A stretch of DNA of 64,000 nt from Jeotgalicoccus psychrophilus DSM 19085 (lineage in GTDB: Bacteria; Bacillota; Bacilli; Staphylococcales; Salinicoccaceae). The stretch covers positions 118,970 to 182,969 of the forward strand of contig NZ_KE384464.1 of the NCBI RefSeq assembly GCF_000425845.1. The letters run 5' to 3'. Shown piece after piece: positions 57,047 through 64,000 of the stretch (position 1 is its first letter; each line of letters starts with the position of its first letter). The notes beneath the pieces were generated by a model. It had not been told where the DNA came from and did no database searches. It saw only the letters and a list, made by a program, of their open reading frames with translations. The position numbers and the translations under genes were made by a program.

Positions 57047-60000
57047 ATTTACTGCTGCACAAGAAGAGGCAATCAAGACTAAAGGATCGGATGTATTAGT
57101 ATCCGCAGCGGCGGGTTCGGGTAAAACAGCCGTGCTCGTAGAACGTATTAAGCAGAATATAATCGATGGGAATTATTCTATCGATGAAGTATTCGTATCG
57201 ACGTTTACGAATAAGAGTGCAAAAGATATGAAAGATAAAATCGAACGTGCACTCCGTGAGACTTATAATACTACGCCGGACCCCCGTTTGAATGAAGAGA
57301 TTATTAAACTGAACGATGCGCATATATCCACACTGCACAGTTTTTGTCTGTATTTGATTCAGACACATTATAATGCGGTTGGTCTGCCGCCGGACATGCG
57401 TACACTCGGCCAGGTCGAGGCTGAAATCCGGCTGCAGAATATTATCAGCAATGTATTGGAACAATTTTACGTTACTGCCGATGACGACTTTTTAAAACTC
57501 GATCAGTTTGTCACGAGTAATAAGGATAACAGCGAGCTTCATAAACTTGTAACACAGCTGTATCACGTCGCTATAGCAACAAAGGATCCGGGCGGATTTT
57601 TAAATAATATAATCGATCAGTATATTTCTGAAGATAAACTTACAGCTATACTGAATGGCTATAAAGCGGTTATAGAACGGAAATTAAAGAAACTGGACCA
57701 GGATCTGTATACGCTTAGAGCGGAATACGATAGTGCAGAACGTGATGAAGAATTAAAAGAGAAACCGATTGATGATGCATATGAAAAACTTGCTGTCATG
57801 CACAAATACGTACTGCAGGCGCTCGAGAGCTTCAACAATGAAGGGTATTTCAAATTGCCGCCGGCAAAACTGGTTACAGGGGCAAATGCTTTTATTAAAA
57901 GTGCTACAGCATACGGCAATGAATTAAACGAACGCTTTAATAAACCGGCGAACGCTCTGTATCAGGAGCTCAGCAATTTAAAACAGTATACACAGGATGA
58001 TGTAAAAGCAGAACTTGCACCGCTGAACGGCATGAACAATCAATTAATCAGCATTGTGTCAGATGTGATTGAAGCGTACAGAAAAGATAAACAATCGTCT
58101 AATGAGATGGATTTTAATGACTACGAACATTACGCGCTCGGTATTTTAACTGCCAACGAATCTGAAATTGCGAACCGTTATAAAGAACAATTTAAAGAAA
58201 TTATGATCGATGAGTATCAGGATGTTAACCGCGTGCAGGAAGCAATTATCCAGCTGCTGAAATCCGGCGGGGAAGACGATGGCAACTTGTTTATGGTAGG
58301 TGACGTGAAGCAGTCAATTTACCGCTTCAGACAGGCAGCACCAGATTTGTTTATCGATAAAAGCGAACGGTTTAATGAACCGGACAGCGGCACGCTGATA
58401 CAGCTTAACCGAAACTTCCGTTCGCGTTCTGAAATACTCGACGCGACAAACTTAATTTTTGAAAATATTATGGATAAAGAACTTGGTGAAATTGATTATA
58501 CAGATGAAGAAAAGTTAATTAAAGGCATCGAGACGGCAGAGCCGGAATCGACAGTAGAAGTGCTGCCGGTAATTTACGATAAGACTTTAAAATCGGCGGA
58601 AGCAGATGAACTAGAAATTAAACAGATTGTTAAATTGGTGCAGGAACTCTACAAAAAAGGTGCGGGGTATCAGGATATCGTTATTTTAAACAGAAACCGT
58701 TTCGCACCTGACGTTATGCGCCATGAATTCCAGAAAGCAGATATTCCTATTAGTATCGACGTCAACAAAGGATATTTTGAAACCTTTGAGATTTTAACGA
58801 TGCGGAGTATTTTATCGCTGATAGACAATCCGCTGCAGGATGACCACTTAGCCGGAGTGATGCGTCTGCCCATGTTTGGTTTCAGTGAAGAAGAAATCTC
58901 GCTGATTCGGATTGCTTCAGAAGAAAAATATTTATATGAAGCACTGACAGAATATAACGGTGATGAATTTATATTAAGAAAAATAGAGGAGTTTGTCGGC
59001 ACATTTAAAGAGCTGAAGCTGCATGCGAAATATTTAAGCGTGCCGGAACTCATCTCTGAAATATATTTTGAGCTCAATATTCTGGAGTTCTTCAGCGGTT
59101 TGCCTGGCGGTTCTGCAAGACGCGCAAATCTGAACGGGCTGATTGACAGAGCCCTCGAATTTCAGTCGATGAACAATACGAGTTTATATCAGTTTATCAG
59201 CTATATTGATTTTTTAATTTCAGAAGGCAAAGATTTCGGAGAAGAAGGTTCGCTTGAAAATACAGATGATGCAGTACGCGTAATGACGATTCACAGTTCT
59301 AAAGGGCTGGAGTTTAAACATGTAATATACGCGGACTTGAAACAGAACTATACGCTGACTAAAGTGACGCGTGTATACGTGCATCCAAAGCTCGGTATTG
59401 TATTTAATAATTTTAATGCTGAATTAAATTATCACTATGAGAGTATTCACGGCTTTACCGCAAATGATTTTCTGAATATCGAACAGCTGAGTGAAGAATT
59501 AAGACTGATATACGTTGCTCTGACAAGGGCCGAGGAGAAATTATATCTGCCGCTGATGTTTAAAGGTGAAGCGGCCTACAAATACGATTTCAGCCGCATG
59601 GAAAAACCTTCTTTTGAAACGCGTGCGGAGCTTCGCTCGGCAATGGACTTTTTAGCTCCGGTATTAATGCAATCTGATGTTCCGTATATCGAAGTGAAGG
59701 AAGCGGAATTGTCAGCTGCTGCCGAAAATGAACGAATAGAGTATACGAGTCTCGAAGATATCGATGCACTGAACGCGGATATTATGCCTGAAGTTCGTGA
59801 GAGGTTATTTTACACATATCCGAATACTGGTGATACTGAAGTAACGACGAAGGAATCGGTCACGTCCATTAAACGGAGGAATGAAACAATTCCTGACGGT
59901 GCTGAGTACATTAATCATACAAGCGAAGTGAATTTAAGGGAACCGAATTTCCTGGCGGATTCTCTTGAAGCACCGATTTTCGGGACGATTATGCACGAAA

Positions 60001-60494
60001 TGATGATGCATATTATGCATCAGTGGCAGACGCTCAGCCTGATGGATGACAATGCGAAAACTGCATATATAGAAACACTCATCGATAATTACAGTGAGAA
60101 CTACGAGCTGTTAAGCACAGTGCATATTAAAAAAATGAAAGAAAATGCTGCACGCTTCTTTAACGACAGTACGATGAATGATCTTTTAAATAAACAGCAG
60201 GGCATATATACTGAATTGCCATTTATAATGAGCCAGGAGGCAATCGGTTATGCAGAACACCCTGAACAGATTGTCCAGGGGATTATCGACTGTCTGTTAG
60301 AGTATGATGATCACTATACTATTATTGACTACAAGACAGACCGTGTAGCGGGAACGAATTTAACAGGTGAACAGCTGGCTGACAGATACAGCACGCAGAT
60401 GGACATATATACAAAATCAGCGCATGTCTCACTTGGCAAGCCGGTAACTGCCGTGCTTTACTTTTTTGATTATGGGGCGATTCCAGTTGAATGA
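57039..60494 (+). CDS. addA: ATP-dependent helicase/nuclease subunit AddA
   Basis: UvrD-like helicase with a C-terminal RecB-type nuclease, 1151 aa. Walker A is SAAAGSGKTAVLVER (residues 23-30 form the loop), Walker B is IMIDEYQDVNRVQ, motif V is VMTIHSSKGLEFKHV, and the nuclease motif is YTIIDYKTDRV near residue 1100. ATG 57039 follows GAGGTG. Works with AddB in Chi-regulated recombination. Confidence 0.96.
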   Translation: MVKFTAAQEEAIKTKGSDVLVSAAAGSGKTAVLVERIKQNIIDGNYSIDEVFVSTFTNKSAKDMKDKIERALRETYNTTPDPRLNEEIIKLNDAHISTLHSFCLYLIQTHYNAVGLPPDMRTLGQVEAEIRLQNIISNVLEQFYVTADDDFLKLDQFVTSNKDNSELHKLVTQLYHVAIATKDPGGFLNNIIDQYISEDKLTAILNGYKAVIERKLKKLDQDLYTLRAEYDSAERDEELKEKPIDDAYEKLAVMHKYVLQALESFNNEGYFKLPPAKLVTGANAFIKSATAYGNELNERFNKPANALYQELSNLKQYTQDDVKAELAPLNGMNNQLISIVSDVIEAYRKDKQSSNEMDFNDYEHYALGILTANESEIANRYKEQFKEIMIDEYQDVNRVQEAIIQLLKSGGEDDGNLFMVGDVKQSIYRFRQAAPDLFIDKSERFNEPDSGTLIQLNRNFRSRSEILDATNLIFENIMDKELGEIDYTDEEKLIKGIETAEPESTVEVLPVIYDKTLKSAEADELEIKQIVKLVQELYKKGAGYQDIVILNRNRFAPDVMRHEFQKADIPISIDVNKGYFETFEILTMRSILSLIDNPLQDDHLAGVMRLPMFGFSEEEISLIRIASEEKYLYEALTEYNGDEFILRKIEEFVGTFKELKLHAKYLSVPELISEIYFELNILEFFSGLPGGSARRANLNGLIDRALEFQSMNNTSLYQFISYIDFLISEGKDFGEEGSLENTDDAVRVMTIHSSKGLEFKHVIYADLKQNYTLTKVTRVYVHPKLGIVFNNFNAELNYHYESIHGFTANDFLNIEQLSEELRLIYVALTRAEEKLYLPLMFKGEAAYKYDFSRMEKPSFETRAELRSAMDFLAPVLMQSDVPYIEVKEAELSAAAENERIEYTSLEDIDALNADIMPEVRERLFYTYPNTGDTEVTTKESVTSIKRRNETIPDGAEYINHTSEVNLREPNFLADSLEAPIFGTIMHEMMMHIMHQWQTLSLMDDNAKTAYIETLIDNYSENYELLSTVHIKKMKENAARFFNDSTMNDLLNKQQGIYTELPFIMSQEAIGYAEHPEQIVQGIIDCLLEYDDHYTIIDYKTDRVAGTNLTGEQLADRYSTQMDIYTKSAHVSLGKPVTAVLYFFDYGAIPVE

Positions 60495-61593
60495 TTCAAA
60501 CAGACATATTTATTTTATTGGCGGAATATCGCTGATACTGCTATTTATATACAGCGGCCTATATTTTATGATGCCGCTTAATGAACTTAACCCGTTCGAA
60601 TATTTCTTCGGCCGGGACCTGAACGTTTTTAATATTGCTGATATTATTACGGGCGGTTCAGCATTACCGCTGATCAGTATTATTATTGGCTATATGCTCA
60701 GCCAGTACGGCTATACCGGTAAAAAACATCTGGCCAAAGTGCTTGGCACCGCACTCGTAATATTACTTTTAAATGCAGTGCTTATTTTCGGTTTTGATGC
60801 GATGCCGTTTATAATTCTTATGGGATTTATCGGCCTGATTTTTGTCGGCCGCCACTGGATAATAACGCTGGCGGCATCGCTGGTGTTATACACACTCCAT
60901 TTAATGTTTAATGTGGTGCTGGAAATTATTACAGGGCTGAATTCTAATATTCAGCATATGTATTCCGGTATTCAGCGGGTCAATGAATTTATCAGTACGT
61001 ACAGAAGCACAGACTACCTTGCGATTATCAATATGAACGTAGATATACTGACAGGGCACGGTACGGATTCCCTTTACAGCGCGGTCTTTATCATCTTACC
61101 TTCAATCTTACTCGGTATCGCATTAAGAGAGCTGGGTTTTTCAGGATTCATTAAAGACAGTCCGTATATCAGCGGCGGAATTATTATGGTGCTCTTAGCC
61201 GGAGGCATTGCAACAAAGCTTCTGCAGGTGCTTTCTCTCGGAACAACTGCAGGAGAGACATTGGGTGAAGGATTCGGCGGTCCGGTAACAGCGATCGGCT
61301 ACTTTATGATCTTCCTGTATCTTGCTGATATCATTCCAAAACCGGTGTTTAACCTGTTCTATAATTTGGGTAGATACGGATTAACTTCATATATAGTATT
61401 TAATATTCTGATGATGTTTATATTTTACGGTTTCGGCATGGCGATGTACGGTCAGATCTCCGTACAGATGCTGCTGCTTATCGTCGCAGCACTTTATATT
61501 CTGCTGCTTATTGTGTCGAATGTGCTGGCTAAATATAATATTCCCGCATTAGAACGAACTTTTCTGATAAATGAGAAAATGAAACAAGAATAA
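60487..61593 (+). CDS. DUF418-like polytopic membrane protein
   Basis: Membrane protein of about 368 aa with ten predicted helices. The C-terminal third (NLGRYGLTSYIVFNILMMFIFYGFGMAMYGQIS) resembles the DUF418/YeiB family; the N-terminal part is hydrophobic with the sequence IIIGYMLSQYG. Function is unknown. TTG 60487, nine bases after GGGG, is my choice; ATG 60472 has no ribosome site. It overlaps the 3' end of addA slightly, so it is likely read from the same transcript. Confidence 0.75.
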   Translation: MNDSNRHIYFIGGISLILLFIYSGLYFMMPLNELNPFEYFFGRDLNVFNIADIITGGSALPLISIIIGYMLSQYGYTGKKHLAKVLGTALVILLLNAVLIFGFDAMPFIILMGFIGLIFVGRHWIITLAASLVLYTLHLMFNVVLEIITGLNSNIQHMYSGIQRVNEFISTYRSTDYLAIINMNVDILTGHGTDSLYSAVFIILPSILLGIALRELGFSGFIKDSPYISGGIIMVLLAGGIATKLLQVLSLGTTAGETLGEGFGGPVTAIGYFMIFLYLADIIPKPVFNLFYNLGRYGLTSYIVFNILMMFIFYGFGMAMYGQISVQMLLLIVAALYILLLIVSNVLAKYNIPALERTFLINEKMKQE

Positions 61594-61643
61594 TTAAATA
61601 ATGTTTGTTATACTGTATGAAAGAAAACAAAGGAGATTGTCCA

Positions 61644-62534
61644 ATGAAATTTTTAACTTTTGAATTTGAAGAAAAGAATTATTATGGTGTCAAAGTAAAA
61701 CGTGAGGATAGTGCATGGATTATTCCGCTCTTATTCCAGGATTTCAGTGATGTTAAGGATTATCCGAGAACATTACTGGAAGGCATTACTGAGTACCACA
61801 CATTGGATTTTCAGGAACTTGTCAGAAAGCTTGTTGAAAGTGCAGAAGCATCTGATAATGCTGATAAGTACAAAGCGCCATTTGAAAACATTAATATTTT
61901 AGCGCCGGTTAAACCGCCGAATAATACAATCGGTTTTGGCCGTAACTTCAAAGCTCATACTGAAGAAATGAAAAGTGAAGTTGAGCTGTATGTGTTCACA
62001 AAAGCAAATTCAAGCCTGGTCGGAGATGAAGATACAATATCTTCATTCACAGCTATGACTGAGCAGCTGGACTATGAAGGGGAACTCGGTGTTGTTATCG
62101 GGAAAGAAGCAAAAAACATAGACAGTTCAATGGCTTTCGATTATATTTACGGCTACACAATCGTCAATGACATTTCAGCGAGAGAATTACAGAAATCACA
62201 CAAACAGGCATTCTTATCGAAAAGTATGGCAACACCGATGGGACCTTATATTGTAACTAAGGATGAAATTCCAAATCCGCAGGATACGACAATTGTGACT
62301 AAAGTTAACGATGAAATCCGTCAGGACGGCAGTACGTCGTTAATGGTAAGAAAAATCGATGAACTGGTTGCAGAACTGTCTAAATATATGACGCTTCAGC
62401 CAGGAGACGTTATCGCAACAGGTACACCAGCTGGTGTCGGTGCCGGAATGAATCCTACAGGATTCTTAAAATCAGGGGACACAGTACGTGTTTCAATCGA
62501 TGGAATTGGAACATTAACGACACACATAGAGTAA
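61644..62534 (+). CDS. Fumarylacetoacetate hydrolase family protein (YisK-like)
   Basis: A 296-aa FAH-family enzyme. The C-terminal catalytic domain shows [33 protein letters not shown] (metal-binding Glu pair), [12 protein letters not shown] and [11 protein letters not shown]. Such proteins act as acylpyruvate hydrolases or oxaloacetate decarboxylases. ATG 61644 follows AAAGGAG; an ATG-like codon at 61605 lies upstream without such a site. The same gene follows addAB in S. aureus. Confidence 0.9.
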   Translation: MKFLTFEFEEKNYYGVKVKREDSAWIIPLLFQDFSDVKDYPRTLLEGITEYHTLDFQELVRKLVESAEASDNADKYKAPFENINILAPVKPPNNTIGFGRNFKAHTEEMKSEVELYVFTKANSSLVGDEDTISSFTAMTEQLDYEGELGVVIGKEAKNIDSSMAFDYIYGYTIVNDISARELQKSHKQAFLSKSMATPMGPYIVTKDEIPNPQDTTIVTKVNDEIRQDGSTSLMVRKIDELVAELSKYMTLQPGDVIATGTPAGVGAGMNPTGFLKSGDTVRVSIDGIGTLTTHIE

Positions 62535-62588
62535 ACATTCCATGATATACTACTACAGGAATCATTAATGTAGAGGGGGAATCAGACT

Positions 62589-62975
62589 ATGTTACATTTA
62601 CACTTAACGGCAATTATTGTTTCGTTCATTTTGTTTATTGCAGTTTACTTTATGTACAAAAAGAACAATACTGCTGAAAACAAACCGGCATTTATTATGC
62701 ATATGGTGTTAAGAGTGTTCTATCTGCTTGTATTATTCAGCGGAATCATGGTTTACGTCGGCAATATGGAAGGCATCAGCAATGCAGGGTCACATATGCA
62801 GTACGGCATAAAAGCACTGCTTGGAATTCTTTCAATTGGATTTATGGAAATGGCTATCGTAAGACTTAAGAAAAATTCTGCAAAAGCGACGGTACTTTTA
62901 GTTATTTGTCTTATCGCTATCGTTGCAACAGTAATTATGGGAGCAATGCTGCCACTAGGTATGCTTAGTTTCTAA
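62589..62975 (+). CDS. yisL: DUF1516 membrane protein YisL
   Basis: A 128-aa protein with four hydrophobic segments; the pattern LHLHLTAIIVSFILFIAVYFMY, AFIMHMVLRVFYLLVLFSGIM and KALLGILSIGFMEMAIVR fits YisL/DUF1516. Function unknown. B. subtilis yisL lies next to yisK, as here. Ribosome site AGAGGGGG. Strong terminator downstream. Confidence 0.9.
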   Translation: MLHLHLTAIIVSFILFIAVYFMYKKNNTAENKPAFIMHMVLRVFYLLVLFSGIMVYVGNMEGISNAGSHMQYGIKALLGILSIGFMEMAIVRLKKNSAKATVLLVICLIAIVATVIMGAMLPLGMLSF

Positions 62976-62992
62976 ACTGAATGATTAATTAA

Positions 62993-63032
62993 AATGCCGG
63001 TCTGTTAAAATTTAACGGACCGGTATTTTTAT
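62993..63032 (+). terminator. Terminator of yisL
   Basis: A 17-bp stem, AATGCCGGTCTGTTAAA with its complement at 63011-63027, followed by TTTT. Confidence 0.9.
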
Positions 63033-63101
63033 CTTTAAGTTATTAAATTTTGATTCCGTGTTAAAATAAAATTTATGAACAATTAGTGAAACCAGAAACT
63101 A

Positions 63102-63129
63102 TTGAACTGAAGTTTAGTATACTTATAAT
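63102..63129 (+). promoter_or_regulatory. Promoter of the GH13-like gene
   Basis: TTGAAC (63102-63107) and TATAAT (63124-63129) with a 16-bp spacer, 27 bp before the ATG. Confidence 0.65.
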
Positions 63130-63156
63130 TATACGAATAAAAGGTAGGATAAAATT

Positions 63157-64000
63157 ATGAAGAGAATTTTAACGCTTGTGAGCATGATTCTGACAGTGCT
63201 GTTTGTAAGCAGTAACGCAGTATCAGCTGAAGAGAATACATATGACAGAGTTTATATGATTACTGTCGACCGTTTTTTAAATAATAATACAGGCAATGAT
63301 GTCGGAGTTACTCCGGACGGCGACCCTTATTATCCTTTTGGCGGTGACTTTGACGGCATTGTACCTTATCTTGAGTATGTTAAGGATATGGGCTTTAATA
63401 CGATTATGCTGTCACCGGTAATGGAGCGCGCCGAAGATGATTATCTCGGCTATGATGTGACGGATTACGGCGCGCTCGCACAATCTTACGGCAGTCCGGA
63501 AGATTTCGAGAAGGTAATTGATGAAGCGCATGAATTTGATTTAAAAGTTATTGTTGATATGCCGGCTGTTGCAACTGATGATTATACAGCATTAGAAGCA
63601 CCGGTATTTAACGAAATTCAGACAGATTACTACGCAGATATCGACAGAGAAATAATCGATCTTAACAACGCGGATAATCAGGAAACATACCGTGCAATGG
63701 TTCAGAACTTTATCGATACTTACGATGTAGACGGTATCAGCATGTTTATCAATCAGGATGGGCTTAATGCTGAAGAATTTTTACCTGAAGATATCGATAC
63801 TTACGGAATTTTATCGACAGAAGGGTTAACTGCTGAAGGCTTCGATACGATAGCAACGGAAGAATTCAGAGCAGATTTAGCACAAACATACGGCGGAATT
63901 AATCAGGAGCTTCCTGAATTCCCTGAAGATGAACAGATGATTATGGCAGACCACTGGTTCTCTGAACGTTTTACTTACCACGCGGCAGAACAGAATATGT
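63157..64000 (+). CDS. Secreted GH13 (alpha-amylase-like) protein with degenerate active site, cut by window edge
   Basis: About 281 N-terminal residues are visible. A Sec signal peptide (MKRILTLVSMILTVLFVSS, cleavage probably after AVSA near residue 24) is followed by the GH13 barrel: RVYMITVDRF, YPFGGDFDGIVPYLEYVKDMGF, GYDVTDYGALAQSYGSPEDF. Region I reads VIVDMPAVAT instead of the usual DxxxNH, and region II reads VDGISMFINQDG instead of GxRxDxxxH, so the catalytic nucleophile and the conserved Arg are missing. It is probably a non-hydrolytic homologue, if it is expressed. The frame is intact to the edge. Confidence 0.82.
   Translation, partial: MKRILTLVSMILTVLFVSSNAVSAEENTYDRVYMITVDRFLNNNTGNDVGVTPDGDPYYPFGGDFDGIVPYLEYVKDMGFNTIMLSPVMERAEDDYLGYDVTDYGALAQSYGSPEDFEKVIDEAHEFDLKVIVDMPAVATDDYTALEAPVFNEIQTDYYADIDREIIDLNNADNQETYRAMVQNFIDTYDVDGISMFINQDGLNAEEFLPEDIDTYGILSTEGLTAEGFDTIATEEFRADLAQTYGGINQELPEFPEDEQMIMADHWFSERFTYHAAEQNM

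Overview
The window reads as chromosomal DNA from a low-to-moderate GC Gram-positive coccus of the Staphylococcaceae. The evidence is the Staphylococcus-like gene blocks (rnr-smpB-ssrA; gcvH-metNIQ; sufCDSUB; a seven-gene mnhA-G antiporter; rocD-gudB; spsB-addB-addA), the many single genes that follow Bacillus subtilis yus/yun/yut/yui order, Shine-Dalgarno-led TTG/GTG starts, T-box, S-box and L-box leaders, and a tmRNA tag (AGKQNNFAVAA) close to the Staphylococcus form. Relative to S. aureus there are differences (no trpE/trpG in the trp operon, 41-bp minisatellites, base composition that looks higher in GC), so a related genus such as Jeotgalicoccus or Salinicoccus is my inference rather than something the sequence proves. 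No phage, transposase, IS element, CRISPR array or rRNA/tRNA operon is visible; the only RNA gene is ssrA.

Layout. 1-2.6 kb: trans-translation/RNA decay block (RNase R, incomplete at the left edge; SmpB; tmRNA). 2.7-5.3 kb: a frameshifted glycerate kinase overlapping an SLC13 permease. 5.4-9.4 kb: small stress and redox genes (CsbD, Ohr, a lipoprotein, AroD, an ArsC/Spx-like protein, GcvH, a Toprim protein, a thioredoxin). 9.4-12.2 kb: SAM riboswitch plus methionine ABC importer. 12.2-14.1 kb: heme O synthase and two tandem DUF4870 membrane proteins. 14.2-19.6 kb: the SUF Fe-S assembly operon. 19.7-27.3 kb: transporters (YfcC type with an in-frame amber codon, EamA, FetAB, TauE), a DUF72 protein and a metallophosphoesterase. 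27.3-29.2 kb: lysine riboswitch plus NhaC-family carrier. 29.2-36.1 kb: yutDEF, bioY under a BirA-type operator, Fe-S carriers (Nfu, HesB type), NDH-2, YuiB, leucyl aminopeptidase and a MenI-like thioesterase. 36.2-36.5 kb: seven tandem 41-bp repeats. 36.5-42.4 kb: Mnh/Mrp Na+/H+ antiporter on the minus strand. 42.5-47.0 kb: PpiB, YugI, RocD, GudB. 47.0-52.3 kb: a second, unrelated 41-bp array, two tandem T-boxes and trpDCFBA. 52.3-63 kb: VTT membrane protein, signal peptidase I, AddAB, DUF418-like protein, FAH-family protein, YisL. From 63.1 kb: the start of a secreted GH13-like protein whose catalytic motifs look lost.

The dominant themes are amino-acid supply under RNA control (Met by S-box, Lys by L-box, Trp by two T-boxes, Arg catabolism probably by ArgR/AhrC), Fe-S and respiratory metabolism (SUF, Nfu, HesB, NDH-2, heme O synthase, Mnh) and genome maintenance (AddAB). 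I do not see a large, clearly undescribed multi-gene system. The most unusual items are the two 41-bp arrays with hairpin-preserving variation, the trp operon that has two T-boxes but no trpEG, the stem-loop that appears to be a terminator and a BirA operator at once, and three broken or degenerate genes (glxK, the yfcC-like gene, the GH13-like gene).
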